From assembly GCF_001632365.1 (NCBI RefSeq), contig NW_024468535.1, positions 250,893 to 314,892 on the forward strand: a stretch of 64,000 nucleotides of DNA. The letters are read 5' to 3'. The notes under the pieces are model-generated. The model saw only the letters and a list, made by a program, of their open reading frames with translations. It had not been told where the DNA came from and searched no databases. Positions 20,592 through 31,110 of this stretch are shown here, in pieces. This DNA is from Laetiporus sulphureus 93-53. Lineage: Eukaryota; Basidiomycota; Agaricomycetes; Polyporales; Laetiporaceae. Made by a program: the position numbers and the translations under genes. Numbering within the stretch: position 1 is the stretch's first letter; every line of letters starts with the position of its first letter.

Positions 20592-21553
20592 CTACGCAAC
20601 CTGCTCGCCGGCGGGGTTTGGAGCCTTCTCCTCGCGAGCAGCCGCACCATTGTCGACATACTTGCCCGAACGGAAGCCGAGCGCGTTGTAGTCGACGTTG
20701 CGAACTTCCCAGAGGAAGATAGCAAGGAAGACGGGGCCGGTGAGGCAGTCGAGGATACCGTACCAGATCATCTCCGAGTCGACTGTGATGACGTTGCCAC
20801 CCTCGGCACACGCCCAACAGATTGGGTATGTGATGAGCATGAAGGAGAAGTAGCCCGCGGCGAGGTAATAGCCGCGGCGCACGAGACCACCGTCGGCGAA
20901 CGTCGTGGAGGGCGCGCGCCACAGGAGGGAGAACCAGATGTAGAACAATGCGGAGACGCCGAAAGTGTAGTAGCCCCACTTGTAGGTGCTATGCACGAGC
21001 GCTCCAACGAGCCCGGTGATGACGACGACGATGGACATGAAGAGTGTTGTCAAGACGTCGGAGAGCGGCAAGCCCGTGGTGAGTAGGCATGCGAGGAGCA
21101 GCAGCGGGAAGTTGATGAACCATTGGATGTAGCGGACATACTGGTACACAAATAAGGTGGTCAACGTCGCATGTTATGGGCAAGTCTACCGATGAAAACT
21201 TACGTAGATCTGACGAGACGGGTCGCTACCATGACCACGGAACTCGACGTCAATGGGAGTCGAGCCAAGGTCAGACGCCAAGGAGAAGTAAGTGATGCTG
21301 GAGGTAGCGAGCACGATGATGGCAATGTTGTGGAACAGACGGGTTCCCCGGGATCTCTGGAGAAAGGAGCTTTGTTCATTGACCGCCCACGCGAGATGAC
21401 ATTGCGATCAACACCCACCGTTATGGTCACACCTGAAACCAAGAGCAATGAAAGGGTGATGAAGGAGAACGCCGCCCAAAGCCAGTCAGAGGCTTGGGTG
21501 GTGAGGTGCTCGTCCGCAGTTGGCGGGTTGAGACTGATCGCTTTGTTGCCCAT
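20592..21553 (-). CDS. opsin-related seven-helix membrane protein without retinal lysine (278 aa)
   Basis: It belongs to the fungal YRO2/MRH1/HSP30-type branch of microbial rhodopsins, thought to act at the plasma membrane under stress rather than as light pumps. Exons on the minus strand: 21553-21419, 21356-21204, 21140-20592. Seven hydrophobic helices can be traced. Helix C reads YVRYIQWFINFPLLLLACLL: the proton-acceptor Asp of bacteriorhodopsin is Gln102 and the donor Asp is Ala113. In helix G (YGILDCLTGPVF) the Asp counter-ion is kept (Asp227) but the Schiff-base Lys is Gly231. It therefore should not bind retinal covalently. The C-terminal tail is charged (AAREEKAPNPAGEQVA). It is convergent with the RRM gene. 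Confidence 0.88.
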
Positions 21554-22575
21554 CGTTCAATCGAATCTCACGTGAACGAGTTGTAAAGCGGAGGGCGAGC
21601 CTGGAGGAAAGGAGGAACGGGGGGGATCGTGAAGGAATTGGGGGCGTGAACGAGGGCGTGATACCACTGATGAGCTCTGACCACAGCTCGCATTTTATAC
21701 GCCCCGGGCTCCGGCAATGCAGCGCTGAACATGCGAGGATCCCCGAGACATGCGCGGTACGCATGGGAAGCAAGAACATCGGTGAACGACTTGGAAGGGA
21801 TGAGCTCATGCGAGCCGTTCCAGTCCGGGATAGACTCCGATTGAACATCACCGCGCATGGTGATCAATTGTGATGAATGGAACATTCTGGCTCTCTCAGT
21901 CTGCCGCCCTCACTCGCCGTTCCCGCCGGGTGCAGGCAACGTTAACGTTATCAAGACTTGCACCCTCCCCCAGCCAACACATGTCGTTCTCTAGACGAGC
22001 ATCATGGTCCTGGCAGCGTCAAGGGGGACGATGTGCAGGGAGTACAGAATCAGCCATCCATTCACCAATGGAAGAACGGGGACCACGCACCTGTTGCCAT
22101 ATGCAACAAACGCGTAGTGTTGGGCTCGTGAGTAGCCGGTTAGCGATGCTCTCGGCCGACGTTCTCTTCGCAGACGCCACTAATACGTCGAAGGAAGTCC
22201 TGTGAACGTTCACGCTGACGTTTACACGAGTCAGAACCTCCGAAGATTGATGTGAGACCGCACTAGGGCGTCACTGGAACTTTGCCTCTCGTAAGCAACG
22301 ATTTATCATACTGATCGTCCGTGGCATCTCTAGTAACTGTCCGACGTCGAAAAACAATACGTACGAGGCGAAAGCAGCGCTGGCCCGCGGGCCACACCTG
22401 CAGGTATGTCAGATAGCAATGTGAGTGGGTGAACAATTGTCCCAGCGAATTACAAGCGTCGTAGGATATTGGGTGGGCCAATGGTCGGGCCGCCTCGGAT
22501 GCGAGCTGACTTCTGCTGTTACACAACAAGCAGCAGGCCGAGCCATCGGACATGATGGGAGACGCAGATGCAGAC
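21554..22575. other. no gene seen; upstream of the opsin-like gene
   Basis: This is about 1 kb of flank, with the promoter of the minus-strand opsin-like gene at its left and the 3' end of the next minus-strand gene at its right. No coding frame is supported. Confidence 0.45.
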
Positions 22576-24524
22576 CTAAGCGGACACGTGTCCACTGCTT
22601 GCTGCGTGCGCTAGCTGACTGAGGTCCGATGCTTGCTGAGAGCCGTCCGTGTCCTTCTCCTTCTCCTGATCTCGCTGTCGCTCGTCCCCTTTCGCCCCAC
22701 GGCTCTCACCCTCGGTGGTCTTCGCTTTCTCAATGTCCTCCGGCTTTAGCACGCTCAAGTCTAGTTCGGGGTCTGTCTCAGGGTTCCAGTTCGCCAGCGT
22801 CAACGATAACCTCGACGGCCGCCGCTCGCGTTCCCCTCGCCTTTCTAGCCCCTCCTCTGAAGTGGACGCCGATGCCGACGGGTCGTACCGTGGCCATGAC
22901 ACGCGCTGCCCGTGACTCAGGTACTGCTGCAGCGACGGTGGGTAGCTAAGCGCGGGCCCTGGCGTCGTCGGGCGCGAGCTCGACGCGAGGCTCGGCCCAG
23001 GAGAAATCGCGGTGCCCATCCCTGGTAGTGGCGTAGCGCACGGCGTGGGGCTGTAGTTGCTCGTGAGCACCGACGAGTGCGAGCGCGAACCTGCCGGCTC
23101 GCCCGAGTGACTGTGACTATGTGGCGAGCTCGACGTGGACAGCATGCTTCGCGGGCGCCCAAACCGTCCGTACTGGTATGGCGGCGGTGTTGGCTCCGGT
23201 TGGGGAATAGCCGTGGGAGGCTGGGAAAATCGGCGAAGGGCGGGTGGCTTGTAGTCGTGTATAGGCGAGGATGGAATGACATCTTCTGTTTGCTGCTTGC
23301 CGAAGATACGCCGTCTGTAATGCCTGGAACATCGAGAAGCGTAGCGTGAGCGAATGTGATGAGGCACTGGTGTTGGAATGTTCTACCAGAGTGACCATAT
23401 TCCTCCGACAATGGCGATGAGCCCGAAGAATCCACCCAGCAAGCCGCCCAATAACGGTCCCAACGCGCTGTTCGCACTGTCACTGCTCGAACTCGTCGTC
23501 GTCGTGGCAGCTGCATCCTGTATCGTCACACTCGACGCGGCAGACAGGTTGATAGATATGGTCGTCGCGCTGCTGACTGTGAGAGTAGAGATGTAGTCCT
23601 CTTCGCGAACGATAATACCGCGGGTATCGTCGCGCATCGTGAGCGCGGCACTGCTCAAACATGTCGCCGCTGGATGGACCTCTATTGATGGTCGCGGTGG
23701 CAGTCGTGTGAGGCTTGGTATCGAGGAGGGCTGCCCGAAGGTGTACGTCCGGGTTGATATATGCGTACAGTTTGCAGAGATGTTTTGAGCTATTCCTGCC
23801 TTCTTCAGCACGATCAGAGCTTGTGCACTACCGTCTTCATCCTCTACAATGAAAGCAATGGATCATTAGTCTTTGGTTCATGTTATCCGGAGTGTTACGT
23901 TGCGGCGTATGATCGGTATGGAATATTCGCCGGAACTGGCGCTACATTTCCACGGTATCCACCAAAGGGATATGTACACAGCTCGCACAGAGAGAGATGT
24001 GGACATGAAAGCAACTCGAGTGCATTCTAGTGGCAAGCTGCGACAAAGAGTAACAGCCAGCCCATATATTGCGCATCATTCGTCAGGCCGGGTGAATGCG
24101 ATGCACCACTCGATCCACTGGCGAGGCACGCGCCTCCCAACGACTTGAAAGACATGCTACTTTCTTCAAGGACTCACCTGTAGAGACATGCACCTTTGGA
24201 GAGTGCTTTTCGACAGTCCTAAAATGCTGTGAATCCGTCAAACTTGCATCTCGTAGGCCGGTCGACGGTGTCGGTGTTGGCATGCAGCTGGAGTCGACCG
24301 CTCCCGCCTCGTCCGAGTCTATGCGTTCTTCAGCCTTCGTCGTCGCCGATAGACATGCCATGCACAGGAGGAAGAGGAAGTGCGCGAGAACAGCGAGCGA
24401 CTGCGCCGGAAGACAGTGTGTGAGATTTCTAAAGCACAAGCTGATGCCAGAGCCACGACTGGGACCTCCGGAGTGCGTACGGGAAATGCTGGAGAGTGTA
24501 GAGTGTATCGTGCCTGATGCACAT
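22576..24524 (-). CDS. single-pass membrane protein with Ser/Pro-rich cytosolic tail (541 aa, hypothetical)
   Basis: Exons: 24524-24481, 24428-24178, 24026-23899, 23841-23387, 23323-22576. Predicted order: a signal-like hydrophobic stretch (SLAVLAHFLFLLCMACLSA, about residues 24-42), then an extracellular part with several Cys and Asn-Xaa-Ser/Thr sites. A Ser/Thr stem (TTTTSSSSDSANS) follows, then one transmembrane helix (LGPLLGGLLGGFFGLIAIVG). A basic stop-transfer (HYRRRIFGK) leads into a 240-residue Ser/Pro/His-rich tail. The layout resembles fungal surface sensors or mucin-like proteins, but no domain is recognised. The 5' exons are the least certain: exon 1 is needed to supply an ATG, and the 151-nt intron 2 could hide a small exon. 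It is divergent from the CHY gene with 179 bp between starts. Confidence 0.6.
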
Positions 24525-24703
24525 GTTATGGGAGGCGTACAGAGCCCGTCATGAGATAAGATGGGTGGGAGGGCTTGATGAAGGCAACGAAGAGAATTTG
24601 GCGGGACCGCTTCGTTCTCAGCCACTGCCGCACTTGCTTCCTACCAGAATCTTCGTCTCAGCCAGACTCGAGCTGAACACCGTTAGAGCTGATACCGGAC
24701 ACG
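24525..24703. promoter_or_regulatory. short bidirectional promoter
   Basis: Only 179 bp separate the ATGs of the divergent membrane-protein gene and the CHY zinc-finger gene, so both promoters must share this stretch. No TATA box is evident. Confidence 0.5.
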
Positions 24704-25255
24704 ATGTGGTGAGCATGTCGCTTGAGTGGGTGTGCGCGCCCACCCACAGCGCGATGCACGTCGTTGATACCGACCAAAGCATCCCATAGCAAACACGTCC
24801 TCAACGCGCAGGTCGCGATCCGCGCGCCATGCTGCAAGCAGTGGTTCGATTGCGCCGAGTGCCACGCCGAGACGCAGGATCACAAGCTAACGAAGACGAC
24901 GGAGATGGTGTTCATGTGCAAGAAGTGCAAGAAGGCGTTTCGCAAGGACATGTCGAACTATGACGAGAGCGACGAGTACTGCCCGCATTGCGATAACCAT
25001 TACGTGCGCGCTATTGTTCCATCTCTTCGTGCTGTCATGCTCAGGGATACTGCAGGTCATCGATGCGAAGATAGCGCAACCTATGCTGGCAGTGGAGGGC
25101 GATGACGCTAGAATCGACGCTCGGTGAGTTGTCCTCGCTTGGTTCAATGTCTTTTATGCTAAGCACGTTTCGCTAGCATGTTGAAGGACGAGAGGGCCAA
25201 GCAGGATCCGTCACGCTCCCTCTTCGCGCAAACCTTCACAGACCGACTCGGATGA
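24704..25255 (+). CDS. CHY zinc-finger protein, Hot13-like (121 aa)
   Basis: Exons: 24704-24708, 24790-25003, 25056-25123, 25177-25255. The first exon codes only ATG plus two bases; splicing creates MCKH, restoring the first zinc ligand that is lost (SKH) if the frame is read unspliced. The product has the classic spacing: CKHVLNAQVAIRAPCC, FDCAECH, MCKKCKKAF, YCPHCDNHYV, then VIDAK and DARIDARML. Single-domain CHY proteins of this size include yeast Hot13, a zinc-binding helper in the mitochondrial intermembrane space that acts with the Mia40/Erv1 oxidative import route. No targeting peptide is seen. The match covers the whole protein, so the family call is firm and the organelle is inferred. 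Confidence 0.88.
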
Positions 25256-25705
25256 CCATTCATGCTGTTCGTCGCCTCATTGCACCGTACCTTCGATCTT
25301 GTTCCGCTATCCTTGCTATCAATCAACTTGCGATCTCAGGAGCATCGGCTTAGTCTGACAGATGTCTGGTAGGTTCTGGCGATATGTTCTCCATGCACTG
25401 CGGTCAAGCTGGGCGTATCACCGCTGAGCGCGCATCATTGAAGGGAACAGTTGGGTAGCAGCTTCGCGATGTATGATACTATGCCATGCCATCTTGCTGT
25501 TAGATATGCGAGGACAGACCCACGAATATGCACAACTCCCGTGCGTACGCATCGAAACCTATTACCATTGACGTGTGCGCCATACTGTTGCAACAAGCGA
25601 CGTTGCAAGAACAGATAAAGTGAAGCATTATGACAATATATCGCACATTACAAGCGCATGAGTCGTTTTCCCTGTACATTCCATCCGTGTAAGCAACATT
25701 AATAG
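25256..25705. other. 3' flank between convergent genes
   Basis: This convergent intergenic stretch follows the CHY gene and the minus-strand membrane-protein gene. No gene is seen. Confidence 0.45.
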
Positions 25706-27773
25706 TCAAGGGTACCGTCGGGTAAATCTTGGAATACCCTGGAAACTGTCTCCCTGTACAAGGTCTGCCAACCACTGCCATTAGCACTGCTCCGCACAGG
25801 ATCAACACAGACCAAGTACTCACCGATCGGCGATGTGAAGTTATGCACGAACGGATGCACGTTCGACGTCGCCCAATTATGCCTCGCCAAATTGCGCTCC
25901 GTGATCCCAACGACCCTCACGCCGCCCTCAATCGTCGCGCCCGAGTCTAAACGGCGATTCGGCGCGAATGTCTTGAACGTCGTCTCCGGCGGGCCCACAT
26001 CTGCCTCGGGGTCGAGCGCGCTCGCTTTGATGAACGCAGGATCCGAGTCGCTCACGAGCGTCGCGTTGCGTGCGGATGTGTACTTGCCCGAGGCGACATG
26101 GAAGGTGTGCGGCGGCGCGCTCTTGTCGTGCCCTGGCGAGGTGGGCGTGAAGTACGAGGAGCGCTCGGACTGGTCGAACGTCTGGATCGTGTGCAGCTGC
26201 TGCGACTTGTCGCGCGAGGCGTTGCGCGCGTATACTTCGTTGTGGATCGAGCGCGGGAAAAATATCTGAAAGCGGTTAGCTGTCCGCTTATACGATGGGT
26301 AGTAGAGGGAGGCGTACGACGAGAGTGATGCCGGATGAGACCATGCAGCCTATCCCCGCAACGAACGCGAGGAACTCCGTGCCGAACCTGATATGATTCG
26401 TCAGTTGCGTGTCAGAGGTACATCACGCGTGCCGACGGACTCGTTGTGATTGACGCGCTCGTGCGTAGTTAGGGCGTCGATGCCTAAGATGAGCAGCGGT
26501 GCACAGAAGAGGAAACGGAAGAACACGCGGATACGCTGAACACGCAGGCGGTCAGTGCGGCTAGAACCAGAGCATCGATGCATACCCACGTTCAGCTCAT
26601 TGAATGTCGTGAGACGCACGATGGTGTTGACGTCCACGCGTTGCGTCTTCTGCATGACATGGAATGATCGACGTCAGGCGGCACCCGCAGTATCTGCAAC
26701 TGGACCCACCAAGCCCCGCAGGAATTTAGGGAACATGTACCTGTCAGACAGAGCATCGTGAGCCTCGCAGGGATGCTGTCTCCGGTGGCACTTACAAGAC
26801 AGGCATGAACAGCACTGTCAGCAGGAGACTGCCAATGCTGCCCGCGATAAACGAATATGCTTCACTCTGTGTGTAGTCCTGAGAGTCAGACTTGAGTGCA
26901 GGTACTGTGCTACCAGACTGACCTTGAGCGGATCGTGGCGCGCGACAATGGTAATGATGGGCATGTATATGACCGCCACGATAGAACCGCCCGCCCATAT
27001 CTTGAAGTACGCACTGCGAAACCAGTCCTGCTGGACAGAACTGGCATTCACGAGGAAAAGCCAGAAGCAAAGCTCTACCAGAACGGCCACCTCAGGCACA
27101 ACGCACGAAACTCTGTACAAACTTGCACGAACCTTCTAGATGCGTAACCCTGCGTGCAACGCGGACACCTCAGTCACTTTCGCCGCTGCAAAGGAGAGAA
27201 TACTCACATCTCCAATCCCCATGCGAACGAAAACAGCATATAGAGCGGAAAGATCCATCGCTGATCTTTCTCCGGCCACAACTCATATGGTGTCGGGATG
27301 ACTGAAAGCAAGTATTCAAGACATGGTCAGAGCATCTTTACGGAACACGCACTTCCATAGAATGCGACGTCAACATAACCTTGCTTATACTTGAGGGCAC
27401 AGAAGCCGACGGAATATATAACCAATAATGGTATGCTCGTCAAGTACGTGTACTGAGCCACTCGTCAGACGATGAACGGGCAGAAGGAACATCGGAGCTT
27501 ACGGTCATGATCCGCTTGAATGCGCCAGAGTAGGGCCCATTATTCCAGCTATCGATAGGCGAAGAGATAAACGAGCAGCCCGGGGACGATCTCGCAATCG
27601 TGGTACGCGTACCGCAGACACCTGAACCGGTCAAACCTCCAGAGGTGAAAGAGGAGAAATGCTCCTAGCTGCGCGAGCAGCGTCAATATCCGCCAGGTGT
27701 AGTGATGTGGCGAACGCACCAGAACGGAGAGGACAGCCCAGGAAAGCAAGGTTGGCGGAGAGGTATGGCACAT
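25706..27773 (-). CDS. multi-pass membrane protein, 12 exons (473 aa, function unknown)
   Basis: Exons run 27773-27622, 27548-27503, 27452-27353, 27301-27208, 27112-26923, 26878-26796, 26740-26710, 26649-26590, 26535-26441, 26387-26318, 26265-25824, 25764-25706. Junctions are in phase and the sum is 474 codons. About seven to nine hydrophobic helices are visible (for example LLAQLGAFLLFHLW, YLTSIPLLVIYSVGF, VAVLVELCFWLFLV, FFRFLFCAPLLILGIDAL). A hydrophilic tail from about residue 310 follows (SIHNEVYARNASRDKS onward). The last intron has a textbook branch site GCTAATG; ignoring it would give a different C-terminus (ending GTLDY). No transporter or receptor signature is recognised. The many tiny exons (31-100 nt) suggest an old conserved gene. 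Confidence 0.75.
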
Positions 27774-28994
27774 CGTCGACTCTGTTTAATAGCACACGGC
27801 GGATATGTACATGCACACGCTGACTGTAGGCGGACAGGCTGAAATCGAAGGGAGAGAGAGGAAAGGTGATACCGACAAGTCGGGGAGAAAAGCTTCCGTC
27901 ATGGTTGCGTCCCCGTTATACTGCGTCGCGGATCTCCCTCGGCCCCTTGAGGGTTCAGGAGCACATGCACCAAGGGGCTGAAGCCATCAATCAAACGGTT
28001 GACATCAGTTGGCAAAACCAATGTGCTGGGCTGACGAGACGGTATTGGAGATGATACTCTATGTAGCCGAGCATTGGTGGCGCCTGATGCTGAGTGCGCC
28101 ATATGGACGCATCGCTATATCGGGGAGCAGATTTCAGAAGTGAGGCAACATACAGTCTTCTGCTCCCGCAAAATGCCAGAGAATTTGATAGATAGATCAC
28201 TAGCGGTGTGAATATGATACGTATTGAATCTGCTTCGACAACGTACGGCACTATGCTCGACAGTTATGGCAGGATGGCTGCGCACAAATCGGAACACGGC
28301 TTCGGCTTGCAAAGGTTGCGAGATCAACCCTTGGAAGGGCCATCAAAGGCTGTTTTGTAAAGGCGGAATTGGAGTGATCTTGCACAGATCGGAGGCGTTT
28401 CAGAGGCTTTGCGACAGATCATAACAAGATTTAGCAATCAGCGCTAGCAAACATATCACTGCAAAGAAAGCACCATTTTCCCATGGTAAAAAGGTATAGG
28501 AAATCTAGATATTTGTGATATCTTCATTCAATTGCTAAATCTCATCATTTCATCGGTTTATACAGGCACCATGGAGCCAATCAATGAAGAGGAAAGGCGT
28601 GAAACATACCTTTCTCATTGCCGTCTTCCAAAGACAACACCTTAGTAGGAAAGGCTTGAATTTCCGATTCAGCTACAATGCATTTCCTGTGACGAAAAAT
28701 AGTCAATTCTTTGCTGTGATACGATTTATGTCATGTTCTGAAACTCGTAAATATTCAGAGTAGATGTCATGGTCAAACTGCATGAGGGAAACATTACAAA
28801 TGGGAAAAGCCAGTCCGGGAAAAGCCAGTCCGATGTACTTATGTAGAGGAGTGCACGCCACCGTACACAGCTGCCGAAAGTTTCAACTTCCGGTTCAACT
28901 CCGCATTAACACGTGACCCGATCTGTCCACTGTGGCCACCCGGCTTCACCGTCAAGATAGTTGCTCAACGACAGTCAACGACTCTGAAATCAAA
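27774..28994. other. intergenic, divergent; includes a 15-bp tandem repeat
   Basis: This 1.2 kb lies between the divergent membrane-protein and ankyrin genes, with no supported gene. GGGAAAAGCCAGTCC is repeated twice head-to-tail at 28802-28831. Confidence 0.45.
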
Positions 28995-29652
28995 ATGTCT
29001 CTCTCTACGCCAACGTCGGAAGACATTGAGGAGCTGTTACTATCATGCCGCTATGGTGACCTTGACGATATTCGGCAATTCATCGATGGTTTCGGTGCAG
29101 ACCCAGTCAACGACGCGCGCGATGAGAACGGTAACACGGTCCTGCACATGGTCTGCGCCAACGGACATATAGGTATGTGTACCTCCCACTCGCGCTCACG
29201 AACGCCGACCCCGACCTGACAGACGAAGATATCAAACAGAAGCGCTAGAGTATCTTCTCCCGCTCGTGTCGACATCACTTCTGTCAGCACAGAACAATGC
29301 ACAATCAACGCCGTTGCACTGGGCCGCGCTCAACTCGCATCTCGCCGTCGCGCAAGCATTGGTTCGGTATCCCCAGGGACCCGGCATCAGCCTGCTTGAT
29401 ATCAAGAACGCTGCTGGCCGGTCACCGCTGGGCGAGGCCGAGAATGTGGGCTGGGAGGAGGGTGCGAAGTGGTTCGTCGAAGTGATGAACCTTGACGAGG
29501 GTGCGAAAGACGAGGAGGTGGTCGCGGAGGGAACTGAGAACGTTGAGGTGGAGATCCAGGATGCAGAAGGACGTGTGGCCAAGATGACCCTAGGGCCTCG
29601 CTCGACAGCGCCCTCAGAAACAAAAAACGACTCTGCGCCGGCGTCGACATAG
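28995..29652 (+). CDS. YAR1-like ankyrin-repeat protein (196 aa)
   Basis: In yeast Yar1 is a small ankyrin chaperone that escorts ribosomal protein Rps3 to pre-ribosomes; that role is inferred here. Exons 28995-29172 and 29240-29652, joined across a 67-nt GTATGT...ACAG intron. The reading starts MSLSTPTSEDIEELLLSCRY. Ankyrin signatures are the helix-turn GNTVLHMVCANGHI (about residues 46-60) and STPLHWAALNSHLAVAQALV (about 80-100), with a third half-repeat NAAGRSPLGEAE. The C-terminal ~60 residues are very acidic (DEGAKDEEVVAEGTENVEVE), as in Yar1, whose length (about 200) also fits. An in-frame ATG upstream (28932) was not preferred because its sequence is of poor coding character. Confidence 0.8.
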
Positions 29653-29875
29653 CCTAAAATTTCCCATCGTAATGCGCCCAGGTATGCTCCATGATTATCT
29701 TTGAGCCCGTAGACTTCTAATGTATTGGATAGTGATTGCTGCTGGCCTTGGCTTGGTCTCTGGATCTTGCTGCAGAACGTCTGGCATCTCCGCGATTGCA
29801 CTGCAAATGTTTCATGTATCAACTAGTATACTCTTACGTCGGAACAATCTTCCTTCTCAATAAAGTTTCCTGGAC

Positions 29876-30252
29876 AGTTGTGGCTTTCGCCATCCGCATT
29901 TCTTTTCATGTCTTGTCTTGTCTTGTAGCGTGAACTCACTCCGGCGGAATATTGATGCCGGGCATATGTTCAACATTCCACATGGATCCTTGCACGATGT
30001 TACACCTGCGTTGGTGCTGACAACGATCGTCGGTACCGTTCGCTCACGGCTGGAATTTGTCAGATGCCTGTGGCTTTGACCCTTTGCAATTTTTTTTCCA
30101 TCTTCTGGCCCTGCACCGCGCAGCGTGAACTCTTCCGCGAGGTGGGCATCATGAAGACATCCAACATCGCATATCCTTTGCACAATGTCCACATTTCATT
30201 GGTGCCAACGACGATCGTCACCATTCGCTCACGGCTGGAAATTTGCACGTTC
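29876..30252 (+). repeat. diverged tandem repeat, two units of about 190 bp
   Basis: Units are roughly 29876-30064 and 30066-30252. Both run through TGTGGCTTT, then AGCGTGAACTC, then TTGGTGC, then ACGATCGTC, and end in CGCTCACGGCTGGAA. Divergence is considerable. The sequence is non-coding as far as can be judged. Confidence 0.65.
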
Positions 30253-31110
30253 ACCTCATTGAAGGTTTCCAACAAATCCAAGGAAAGAACAATGACATTG
30301 AGAAATGGTACTACAGTACAAAACACAACATTGTTTTATATAGGCATCCATCAGACATACGCTCCACTCGCTGGCAAGTGCTCGCGGAACCCAAACGGGA
30401 ACGGCGGCGCACGAGCCAAACGTCCTCGAGCGACCCCAAAGGGCCGCATGTTCTCAGTATAACGAGCGAGCGCGGTTGTCATCGACTGAATGTGAAGGAC
30501 GTGGCATGTGTAAACATGCGAGACTCGAGTTAGTACCTATAGAATAGATCCTAGCTGAGTATGTTCTAAGGAAACAGCCATGTCCGACGCCGCGTTATAT
30601 ACCGCAGAGGTTTAGGGCAGGTTGAGAAAATCTGGTCCGTGCACGCGACACGAGCGATGGCGTGATCACGCGTAAGCGCCTGTGGCTAATACGGTAAGCG
30701 CTGGGACGCGTCGGTGGCCACATTTGGGCCACCGCCACATTTGGGACGACCAGGCTGTTGTCGGCGCAAACTATGTGCTGTGTTGTCCAGAATTCAATTG
30801 GAAAAGCTTGTAGATGATTCTCGGACATAGGAGAATGGGTAGAAACATATTTGATTGGTACAATATGACGAACTTGACAATAAATATGTGATGGTGATCA
30901 GAGTTTGTGAGGACATACACGGCACGGGTCGATCATAACAAATGCTGGTAGTACAGACATTGGAACACCTATCGATACATCTCAACGCATGATGGGGAGC
31001 CACAACAGTACCATCCGCCGTTAACATAGAGTAAATGCAGTCCAGAAATAGATGAGAGTTCAGATCAGTAAGGGCAATTTGCATGGAAGATAGATACTTG
31101 AGAGAATGCA
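30253..31110. other. no gene seen
   Basis: This is intergenic sequence downstream of the tandem repeat and downstream of the minus-strand gene ending at 31111. Open frames here lack coding character. Confidence 0.4.

Noticed and set aside
25699..26055. C-terminus ...QDLPDGTLDY for the multi-pass membrane protein
   Set aside because: Reading through ignores a 59-nt intron with GTGAGT donor, GCTAATG branch site and GGCAG acceptor.
30064..30462. 132-codon plus-strand frame across the tandem repeat
   Set aside because: The frame is not kept in the other repeat unit and has no coding bias.
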